Assembly: GCF_947242115.1 (NCBI RefSeq)
Contig: NC_074711.1
Coordinates: 33,037,102 to 33,101,101 of the forward strand
DNA from: Biomphalaria glabrata
Taxonomy: Eukaryota; Mollusca; Gastropoda; Planorbidae
Direction: 5' to 3'
Length of the DNA: 64,000 bases
The notes below the pieces were generated by a model. It saw only the letters and a list, made by a program, of their open reading frames with translations. It was not told the origin of the DNA and searched no databases. Both the position numbers and the translations under genes were made by a program. Positions within the stretch are counted from its first letter, which is position 1. Every line of letters begins with the position of its first letter. Below are positions 21,801-33,800 of this stretch, piece after piece.

Positions 21801-24800
21801 TGTTAACTGGCAGATAAATTAGGGCATTTTGAACTTCTTGACAACAAATTGTTAACACAATCTTGTTAACCGGCAGATAAATTAGGGCATTTTGAACTTC
21901 TTGACAACAAATTGTTAACACAATCTTGTTAACTGGCAGATACATTAGAGCATTTAGAACTTCTTGACAACAAATTGTTAACACAATCTTGTTAACTGGC
22001 AGATACATTAGAGCATTTAGAACTTCTTGACAACAAATTGTTAACACAATCTTGTTAACTGGCAGATACATTAAGGCATTTTGAACTTCTTGACAACAAA
22101 CTGTTAACACAATTTTGTTAACTGGCAGATAAATCAGGGCATTTTGAACTTCTTGACAACAAATTGTTAACACAATTTTGTTAACTGGCAGATAAATTAG
22201 GGCATTTTGAACTTCTTGACAACAAATTGTTGACGTATAAATGTTGGTGCTTCCTCGATATCTGTTATGCGACTTCAAAGTTGACTCTCACCAAATCCAG
22301 TGATTATTAATTTAGATCTATCATGGACACTGTGAAAGTCTTCCTATGACTGACTGGCTCTGTTGTCATGTTTCTGATACAACTGATCAGACATGCACAG
22401 AGGATCGGTTGTTATTCTCTAATAAACCTAGCAAGTAAATATTACTATTCTTACAATCCGCTGCATCGTACTTCCCAGTGAAATGTTGAAAACCAGATTA
22501 GAAAATTTGATGGATGTTGTTTGAAGGTTGTTGTCTATTTCTCTTTTCTCAACACAGCCTACAAAATGTTTGTGTAACGAATTTTCTTTGGCCAACTGTT
22601 TAATTTGATGTATCATTGTGCATTGCGTGAAAAGTAGATTTTAAATGGATGTATCGTTGTGCATTGCGTGAACAGTAGATTTTAAATGGATGTATCATTG
22701 TGCATTGCGTGAACAGTAGATTTTAAATGGATGTATCATTGTGCATTGTGTGAACAGTAGATTTTAAATGGATGTATCATTGTGCATTGTGTGAACAATA
22801 GATTTTAAATGGATGTATCATTGTGCATTGTGTGAACAGTAGATTTTAAATTGATGTATCATTGTGCATTGTGTGAACAGTAGATTTTAAATTGATGTAT
22901 TATTGTGCATTGCGTGAACAGTAGATTTTAAATGGATGTATCATTGTGCATTGTGTGAACAGTAGATTTTAAATTAATGTATCATTGTGCATTGCGTGAA
23001 CAAGTAGATCTGGGCTTGGACTTTATGTTGTAGAAGGAACGTCATGTCATCCAACAGTAGTACTCATTTAATTATCACATTAAAAAAAATACTTCGCTAA
23101 CCTGCATTTCTTTTTTTTTTTTTTTTTTTTTTGGGGGGGGGGGGGTACTTAGACCTTGTGCAGTTTTGGGCTAATCACTTTTAAATATATCGATCATTTT
23201 ATGTAAGATCAAATTTTGTTTTCTTATTCTAAATAAATGGAATTGTATTTAGATTACGACTTTATTCTTCCTGCTTTGTCATTACAAATGTATCATTTTA
23301 AATTTATAACTGAGACTACAATAATAATGATTTGCATACTTCTAATAATTATATCATATATTTTTAGCACGGTAAGCTTTTTAGCTTTGTGGAGGCGATG
23401 TGGCTGAGTTTTAAAGCGCTTGGCTTCCGAACCGGAGGCTTGAATCCTGGTGAAGACTGGGATTTTCCATTTCGGCTTCTTTAGGGTTTCTGAGTCCACC
23501 AACTCTAATGGGTATCTGAAATTAGTTTGGGGAAAAGTTATGGCGGTTGGTCGTTGTGCTTGCCACATGACACCCTACACTCGTGGGCTACAGAAACAGA
23601 TGACCTTTATATCTAATGCTCTCTAGATCGCAAGGTCTGAAAGTGGAACTTTCGTTTTGGCATTGTGTGGTTGTGGGTCTACATTTTGTTAAATATTAAA
23701 CTAATCTTTAACTCGGACAATACAAACTGAGTCATCATCATCATCCCAGTTTCGCTACAGCCCATGGAGGGCCCTGGGCTGCTTTAGCACACATCTCCAT
23801 TCTGATCTATTCTGTGCTGTACGTCTCCATGGAGGGCCCTGGGCTGCTTTAGCACACATCTCTCCATTCTGATCTATTCTGTGCTGTACGTCTCCATGGA
23901 GGGCCCTGGGCTGCTTTAGCACACATCTCTCCATTCTGATCTATTCTGTGCTGTACGTCTCCATGGAGGGCCCTGGGCTGCTTTAGCACACATCTCTCCA
24001 TTCTGATCTATTCTGTGCTGTACGTCTCCATGGAGGGCCCTGGGCTGCTTTAGCACACATCTCTCCATTCTGATCTATTCTGTGCTGTACGTCTCCATGG
24101 AGGGCCCTGGCCTGCTTTAGCACACATCTCTCCATTCTGATCTATTCTGTGCTGTACGTCTCCATGGAGGGCCCTGGGCTGCTTTAGCACACATCTCTCC
24201 ATTCTGATCTATTCTGTGCTGTACGTCTCCATGGAGGGCCCTGGGCTGCTTTAGCACACATCTCTCCATTCTGATCTATCCTGTGCTGTACGTCTCCATG
24301 GAGGACCCTGGCCTGCTCTAACACATCTCTCCATTCTGATCTATTCTGTGCTGTACGTCTCCATGGAGGGCCCTGGGCTGCTTTAGCACACATCTCTCCA
24401 TTCTGATCTATTCTGTGCTGTACGTCTCCATGGAGGGCCCTGGGCTGCTTTAGCACACATCTCTCCATTCTGATCTATTCTGTGCTGTACGTCTCCATGG
24501 AGGGCCCTGGGCTGCTTTAGCACACATCTCTCCATTCTGATCTATTCTGTGCTGTACGTCTCCATGGAGGGCCCTGGCCTGCTTTAGCACACATCTCTCC
24601 ATTCTGATCTATTCTGTGCTGTACGTCTCCATGGAGGGCCCTGGGCTGCTTTAGCACACATCTCTCCATTCTGATCTATCCTGTGCTGTACGTCTCCATG
24701 GAGGGCCCTGGCCTGCTTTAGCACATCTCTCCATTCTGATCTATTCTGTGCTGTACGTCTCCATGGAGGGCCCTGGCCTGCTTTAGCACACATCTCTCCA

Positions 24801-27800
24801 TTCTGATCTATCCTGTGCTGTACGTCTCCATGGAGGACCCTGGCCTGCTCTAGCACATCTCTCCATTCTGATCTATCCTGTGCTGTACGTCTCCATGGAG
24901 GGCCCTGGCCTGCTTTAGCACACATCTCTCCATTCTGATCTATCCTGTGCTGTACGTCTCCATGGAGGACCCTGGCCTGCTCTAGCACATCTCTCCATTC
25001 TGATCTATCCTGTGCTGTACGTCTCCATGGAGGACCCTGGCCTGCTCTAACACATCTCTCCATTCTGATCTATCCTGTGCTGTACGTCTCCATGGAGGGC
25101 CCTGGCCTGCTCTAACACATCTCTCCATTCTGATCTATCCTGTGCTGTACGTCTCCATGGAGGGCCCTGGCCTGCTCTAGCACATCTCTCCATTCTGATC
25201 TATTCTGTGCTGTACGTCTCCATGGAGGACCCTGGCCTGCTCTAGCACATCTCTCCATTCTGATCTATTCTGTGCTGTACGTCTCCATGCCCGGACTTTA
25301 AGCTGTTGTAGATCTGCCTCTACGTCATCAAGCCACTTGATACTTGTGGTCTGCATTATGTGCGGCTGCCTTTTGGTTTTTGCCGGTGAATAATCTTTGC
25401 TCCTGTGTTCTTCGGCATTCTTTCGTGGTGGCCTGCCCAACGTAATTTGTTCCCTTTTATTTCCGTCACTATATTATTATCATCTTATAATTCTAACATT
25501 GTAGTTCTAGTGCACATCTAAGACATTTGTTAAGGAGTCTCTCAAATTCTTTATTGGTATGAATAAACTCCTACGAATAAGAACATTCTTCTTCGTTCTT
25601 ATTTTAATGTTGGATGGTTTAAGTGAGTGTCCTATATCTGATTTAACCGTGCAGTGGTTTCCAGATCAGGCAGCTGTCCATATAGTTTTTGTTCTATAGA
25701 AGATTTTGAAGTCATTGTTTAAGGGCCTCTTGATTAAGTGAATAAGCAGCATTCTCCCTTGAAGATCCACTCGGGCAAATTTCACTAGTGGGCCTACGAA
25801 TAGGAACCTAACAGTCCAGATAATGGTTATTAGACATACAAACATTATACGTTTTCTAAACGTGAGTTAGATCTGGATCTTGATCTAATCGTTTCCAGTC
25901 AACTATTAACTTTGGCCCTGTAGTTCAATCAGTGTTGATTAGTTGTATAGTCCAGTAAAGATGTAGGCTACAGCTCGATGTCTGATCACTGCCACGGTGT
26001 ATGCGGAGTAGCACATGCTGGTTTTAGTCTTCCTCTAACCTCTCTCTGTTTTCTTACTGACTACTCATTGATTATTAAGCTACGTCCTCGTTTCTTGGGA
26101 GATATGTGTTTGAAGAAAACTCTTAAAATGAAATATTTGTAATTATCTTATCTTATAAAATACAGACGTTACTTAAAAAAATAAGATGATTACGTCCTAC
26201 GCGTCATGCTAGTCATACATGTTAACCAATGACTTAAATTCTGCCAAGTCACAGGTTTTCCTGGCTGGCTCAGGCAACCCATTCCATGCTCTAATAGCAC
26301 TAGGGAAGAAGGAGCATTTGTACAAATTTGTCCTAGCATATGGTCCCATCTAACCTTGTTTTCTTTTATCACGACTTAGACCTACAAAAAAAGGCAACTA
26401 ATTGTCGAGGTTTTTGTTTTGCTCATTAATGAAGGCAAAGAAACAACTATTTTATAAGTCTGATTTCTGATATGTTCAAGAAGCGCTATGCCAATATAAA
26501 ATTAATACACGGTGACACATAGTATAGAGAACATACAAATCAAGCCTGTTAACTTGTGTGTTTAGCTAACCGTCCTGTATCAGCCTGGACCGAGCCTGAG
26601 TGTGCCTATTTTTATGTTTTGGTTTGTGTCGTGTGGGACTGCCAATCAATATGCTGGCTCACACGAGCGCTTACAGATTCAACTGTAGGCGGAAAATCGT
26701 TAAAAGACTTGCATGCATCGGGACAGCTATCCAGTGCATCGCCGAGCGTGCTTTTTTTTTTCCCCAATAACAAAGCTTGTCAAAAGTACCAGCAGCATTC
26801 TATTAGAGCAAAGAAAGTTACTTGTTAGCCAGTACTCCGGTGTCATGACGTTGTGTCTTTTTGACGTCATTGAGATGACTTGACCAGTAAGAGTTCACTG
26901 TTCCAGCCGCCAGCAATAAACCTAGGGGAGGGGAGGGGAGGGAGCCGGTGTGTTCGCCCAGTTGACTCTATCGATCCATCTTTTGAGAGAGATGAATTGA
27001 GGTCGGCTATTTGTTGCTCGTCTGCTTGACACATCTGGCACATGTCAGATCAGAATGTTTTTATTGGAACATCAGAACTTGATTGCTATTTGGTCTGTCT
27101 ATAGAGACATAATGAAAGGAGTGGCAACGACTTGACAATATGAGCAGTACATCTACAATAGTGTGTTTAGCTGCAGGGGCGTACTTAGAAACTTATTTAG
27201 ACGTCTTTAAGCTAAGTCCTAAATAATGAGGCCAGATAGGACACACGCACACACACACACAAGTATAGACTTATTATTTATGGGCATTCTTTCAATACAA
27301 TCAAGAGTTGTTTGTTATTTGTTTTCAACAATCCTGTTAACATGGGGGGGGGGGGAGGTACTATATTTTCTAATTTTGAAATCTGATCAGTTATAGCGTC
27401 ACAGAAGTTTTAACAGGTTTACAAAAAAAAAATATAACAAAGACAAATCTTGATGTAACCGAACCACAACTAGGATGATCTGCTACTCCTCCCCCTTCCC
27501 CCGATCCTACATTGAGTTTTTTTATGAGACAATGACTGCGATGGCCTGTGTTGTTAAAATGGTTAAAATAATTCGCCAATTAAGGATTTTTGTATTGTAT
27601 TATGTAGCCTATGTATATGTATGTATAGACATATAATGTTTGAAATATTGCGTCTCTATGATTATAATTGTTTTTAAGGCACATTTTTAAATGGTATGTC
27701 TTATCATAATAATTATGATCTAATTGTAATTATGTTCGATTTGCTCTGAAATTTTAATATCAGTTCAAACCTCATTACAAATGATTGACTTTATTTTTAA

Positions 27801-30800
27801 GTGGATTATCTGTCTAGTAAGAATTCATGTCATCAGTTAAAATTTCACTATAGAATGTTCTCTTTCCTATGTTTGTTTTAATATTCTAGCATTTCAGTAC
27901 TTAAAAAAATGTTTGATTTCAATTGCAGGATGTTATGCTCTCAGCTACAAGCACACAGTCTCCGCTGGCTCCAGTCTCATCAGTCTTCACAATGCCCTCT
28001 GTTTCATTACCACATGTGTCAATGGCCAGTACCGGGCTTGGCCTTGCTGACCAGCTGTTCATGTCTGTGCCCTCTGTGGCAGATACTGCAACCACACCTT
28101 CAGCCACAGAATCTAAAACAGACATAGCAGGTGTGTTTTGTCATTATTCCTGAACTTTTAATTTTACAAAAGTATGATTTGGAAAAGGAATGACTTAAAA
28201 TTAGTCTGATATTTTATACATTTTTACTTAGAAACTTACTTTTGCACTTAAAATGCATGTATCATTTTTCTTTTAATTTGTGTTATCATTGTGAGAGATA
28301 TGACTACTTTTTTTTTACTCTTTATGTAAAATAAGTTAAAATGAATTATAATAATGAAAAAAAGGATATCATTGATCGACAAGCATTTCTTAACTATAAT
28401 AACTGTTTGTTTGATATTTCACAATTTGAAGAACTAATTGAGCTTTTCATTTAACTCAAAGTGATCTAATGTACTTTTTTTTTCAGGGGCTTTGTCTTCA
28501 CTTTCAAGTCAGACCCATTTACTTGGCCAGCCTCAGGTAGCACCTCACTTTTTCTTAGCCAGCCAGCCATCAGCGTCTGCATCAACAGGCCAAACAAGCC
28601 ATACAGTACCGGTTCAACAAATTCTTATTCCTGTTTCAACTGGTGAGTTGCTCAGAGATGCAAAAAACTTTTTGAGACATACATTGCAGCCTGAAGAAAT
28701 GTATTCTTGAAAACATTTAAAACCTTTTCATAAACTAATTCAGTGTATAGAAGTTATGAGTTTGTATTTAAAAGTAAGCAGATTGAAGCTAGTAAAGCCA
28801 ACATTCTCTCAGTTTCTCTGAGGCAGCTTCTTTTTGCATCACCCCAGTCAATGCAAATATTTGAAAAAAAATAAAAGTATTACTTTCATGTTGTTCAATG
28901 TTTTTCATTGAAAGCAACCCTGGAATGTTTGTGTCATTGAATTTAAAGACCATTGCTAATCCACCTTAATCGTACAGTTTCATATGGTCAGCCATAGGTC
29001 ACATTGTTATAGAATGACCTTAAAACAAAACTTTAGACCAACTTGAAAAAGATGTAAAAGGTTGAGTATGTTTTACAATGTCATAAAATTCAAGAATGTA
29101 TCTACAATATTGTGTACATTTTGAGTGAATGTTCTATTTTGGTTTTCTATAGTTATCATGTTTTGTTTGGTGTACTGCACAAATGGTAAGACAGATACCT
29201 TATGGATAATAAAGATTATTATTATTATCAAAACTTTTAAAAACTTGCCTGTTGTGCAGGAAATTGCATTATTCAAAGATCTTACTAATGATATCCCACA
29301 TTATTTGCAATTTGAAAGTAAGACTTAAATTTAAACATAGAGGAGCATAGCACTCACAACCTGGGATAACTGGGATCCATTTGCATTTCACAAGTAGATA
29401 ATTTGTGCTCTTTTACACTCACATGCACAAATATAGCATTATTTGTCACCATTTATTTATATTTTGAATATGTAACTTAGCTAATAAACAGTGAATCCTA
29501 CTTGCATTATACATTTAAAGTGTTTTTTTTATTACCTTTCAGGAAATGGAACTCAGCAGTTTATAAGCATCCCAGTTTCTCTTGCAACAGGAGGAAATCA
29601 ACAAATTCAACTGATCACAACCAATAATGGTGGACAGTTCTTAGCCACAAATTTATCTAGTCTACAGAGTCTAACTCAGCCTCTGGGTAGTTAATAATTT
29701 TTTTCTCTTCATTTCAACTTTTGTTTTCTTGCAACATATTTCAGCATCAATATTTTTTGTTTTCCTAATCTCATTCTGTACAACCAAGTTTTGAGAAAGT
29801 CCTGGCAAGTACATTTTTTAAAAATAACTCACAGGCAATATCTATGCTGTTTAACTATTTTCCTCTGCATTTTTTCTTTTAATACCAATACTTGAAATTT
29901 GTGTACACTTTTGATAGACCTGAGTGTGGCTACACTTGTGTCTCAAAATTCAGGGAAGAGAATCATTTTTTTTTCATTTCTGTAAATTTGTATGCAATGA
30001 GGTTTCATTTTAGTTAAGGATATGGTGACAGAGTGGTAGATTTCTTGATTTGTTTGTGGATTTGAAGAGATTCTTTAAATTCTCCCTACTTTTAATACTA
30101 AAATGTATCTAAAATTAGAGAAAGTAAATGCATATGGTCTTTGTACTGGTCACCTGCATAAGCCATGACCCTGGAACTCATTTTATCTTAAACATTTTTG
30201 GAGGGCTGTTTGATTGCTTAGCTATAATTTGTCAATTATCTTTTTTTTTGTACTGTATTGTTTTTGTGTAAGCACATTATACTTTTTTTTTTCATTTTTG
30301 AGAAGTTCTAAATTTCAGTTTTGCTTACTTTGAACAATATTTTCTTGTATTGTATCTTTGTATTGAGGTTAATAATACTAGTCAATAGTCCTGTAGTCTG
30401 TTTTTTTTTTTTTTAAATTATCTCCATTTCTGATCTTTTTGTGCCATGTCATCTATTTTTTAATATTTATCTTTCTTGTCTTTCCGATTTCCTAGTAATT
30501 CAACTTGTGAACATCTTATGACATGGCCACATAAATTAAATTTGTTAACAACTATCAATTTTTGATTCCATCGCACAATCTTTATTTGAGATTTCGTCTC
30601 TTTTAGAATGCCAAATAATTATCTAAAGTATGAAACCTCCAGGATGTGTATTTTTCTTTCAATTTAATGACGTGGTTGTGATGAAGAAGAAGCTATTTTG
30701 ATTGAGAGATAAAAGTGTTGAAAATATGTGGATGAATAGTTTGTCGATAGTTTTAGCCAGTCTTTATTTGTGTAATGTGTCAGTTTTTGGTAAATAATAT

Positions 30801-33800
30801 TTTTGGTCAGAGAGTACAGTTCTTTTTTCATTCACATCATATCACCTTTTGTTTTTCAAACTTTTTTTATAGCCATATCAAATTTGCTTTACATACCAGT
30901 ACCATTGTTTCAACAAATATAATTATCTTAAGAAAGGCTTAGACTTATGTAGCAAACTTAAAATGGTTATCTTAAAAAACATGATGTTTGTACTTAAGCT
31001 TAAGAATCATCACACAGAAAATACTAAAAAGGTTACGGGTGTTTTTAAAAATAGATTTGTTTATATCTCTTAGGGTCCAATCGTGATGCACACAGTATTT
31101 CTCAGTCTAGTCATGCACTTGCAAACCATATTGCTTCATTACCACAGCTGCTCACCACAGCATCTGGAGGTCAGTTATTAGCAGTAACTCCTCAGGTAAG
31201 GCAACTTAACCAAATAAAATCAATACGTATTGTAATTTGCAAAATATATTCTGATATGTATTGATTTTTATTGACAACTTTCAAAAGCATATTTTTTAAA
31301 CATTTAATATATCTATATTTTTTTTCCTTCTCAGCTAGATCTAGTTAGGCTAAAAAAAAGTTATCTTTTCTCTGCAGATGCTGGCATCTTTACCCATAGC
31401 AACAAGTCAGTCATCTTCATCCGCCAATGCAGTTAGTTTGTCATCTCATTCTTTGAGTCATTCAGCTGTGGCCACAGCACAGCAAGTCCTTCAGCACACC
31501 TTATCTCAGGCTGTGGCTGCCAGTGTAACCTCTAAGTTGGCACAACAAGCACACATAACTTCCTCTACGAACGGTCTTCCGCCAAATGTTTCACAACTTT
31601 TGCCTCGTGAGTTTTTAATAAAAATTTAATGGAATCTACAAATGCAATTTATTTTATTATTTTGCTAATTTTCTATGAATATTATTTAAGTTGTTCAGTA
31701 GGTCTGAGAGTTAAAAAAAATGTTATTTAACATTTATCATTCAATTGGTTTCATGATGGCTTTGGCTACCAAAGTGTCAAGCTAGGTTTTAGTTAGGCTG
31801 TTCCTGACAATAGTTGGTGAGCCTAAAGTGAATTCGTCCATGTATTAGCCATATGAGACTCTCAATAACAGTGTTCTACAGAAATAGATAAGCTTTATGT
31901 AATTGGCCCATAGACAGCTATGTCTTGAAAGGAAACATATATTCAATGGTTATTTTTAACTAGATACTGTTGAATTGCTTTTTATAGCGCATTCTTAGTG
32001 CGCTATAGTCTTATCTCTTTTGTGGACATATGGAGGCAAAGGTTATCTTGGAGAAGGTTTCTGTGCTACTTTTAGACACAGCAAACAAAACTCAGCTTGA
32101 GTTGGGTTTTAAATTTAAACCTCCATTGATAGTGTTGCCAAAATCAGCCACACATCCCACAATGTAACGTAAAATACAACCATCAAAGAATCTGATGTTA
32201 ATTTTACTCAGATACATACTGTTGAAAAATCAACATAAAAATAAAAAATTCAATGAGTCTGATGTTATTTTTACTCAGATACTGTTGGTAATTCAACAGA
32301 AAGTACAACAGTTGATGGCATAAATTTAGATGAAATTAAAGAATTTGCAAGACAGTTTAAAATCAGACGCTTGTCCCTTGGTCTAACTCAAACACAAGTG
32401 GGTCAAGCCCTAAGTGCAACTGAAGGACCAGCTTACAGTCAGTCTGCTATTTGCAGGTAAAATCCTTTTTGTTTGGTCTATTAATCAAAAGTTTCTCGGG
32501 CATTCATTCTCATGCTAGACTCTTTATTACCTCTACTGGTTAAAACTGTTTCTTTAACAATTTTAGCATCACAAAACATAGGACTTTGCAAAAATATATA
32601 GTTGAATACATTTTGAAAGTTTTGGTAATTAAATTATCTTTAATGGCACTTTTGTTGCCTTACAATTTGTTTAGTCCATCAAATTAAGTGACTTTACCAG
32701 CCACAGTCTATAAAAAATGTGTGCATACAATTTACAGTAAAATTTTCACATATTTGATCATTCATTACAAATATATTTTAAATTTAAAAAATTGTATGCT
32801 TATATTGTTTTAAAAAAAAAACAACACGTTTCTTGACTAATCTAGTTTTTAGCATATCCTAAAAGTAGAAGGAAAAGGGTTTATTAGTTTTTTTGTGGTC
32901 TTCATGTCTGTCATGTTAAGATCTCACAAACTAAAAAAGCTATTGAAAACTATTGAATTTACCATATTTTGTAGTTTTCTAATTTTAGGTTCAACTTCTT
33001 TTGGTCTTCTGAAAGCAAACCCTTTTGTTTTGTTAATAAATTATGCAAATCTCTTTTTCATATGAATTCACCAGCTTTAAAAGCAGGATCTTGTTCTTTG
33101 GGTGAAAGTAAAAATATTTGTGTCGAAAATTGTCATCCCCATTCTATTTATATTTTAGCTGCATCATAAAACAAGAATAATATATTTTTTATATCTGAGA
33201 CTCTTGTTAATTTTAGGTTTGAGAAACTCGACATTACACCAAAAAGTGCTCAGAAAATAAAACCTGTGCTAGAGAGGTGGATGGCAGAAGCTGAAGAAAG
33301 GTATAAAAATGGTGTGCAAAATTTGACAGACTTTATTGGAAGTGAGCCAAGTAAGAAACGTAAAAGGAGAACCTCTTTCACACCGCAAGCTTTAGAATTA
33401 TTAAATCAATATTTTGAAAGGAACACACATCCAACAGGTGAAGAACTTTAAATCAAATCTCAAAAGCTTGTCATAAATTATAAATCATAAAAATCATAAA
33501 TTGTTATTACATAAATTATATTCTACCTTTTCTCCTGAAATTGCCATTATAGTATATTTGAGATGATTATTTGTATAGAACACCTAAATAGTATGCTGCA
33601 CGAATTATTTGATTCACCTCTGAACATATTACGGTCATCTCCATGGTCCTGAGTTCAAACTGTCCCTTGCCAGCCTGCGGGAGGTTTGGGTTAGGATTTA
33701 ACTATCTTGTTTTGTGAAGTATCGTCTGCAACAAAGTCTAAAGCTACTAGTATTGGAAATAAAAATATAATAGCTTTTTTACTTTTATTTTCTACTAGTA

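Noticed and set aside
21568-22233. CRISPR-like array (regular repeats)
   Set aside because: Units are contiguous with no unique spacers, and the context is a eukaryotic intron.
21559-22278. A 239-codon minus-strand open frame of 21-residue repeats as a gene
   Set aside because: It is fully explained by a 63-bp minisatellite without stops; it lies in an intron and has no gene-like flanks.
24184-25440. Long minus-strand frames with repeated WRRTAQNRSEWRDV as a repeat protein
   Set aside because: They are a minisatellite amplified from a LINE ORF2 end; frame changes between unit lengths break any continuous protein.
27909-28127. Alternative frames over POU6 exon 2 on both strands
   Set aside because: Shadows; the frame from 27929 is the one with matching phases to its neighbours.
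33610-33760. A further SINE with a B-box-like GAGTTCAAACT in POU6 intron 8
   Set aside because: Only one box is convincing and the body does not match the window's SINE family.
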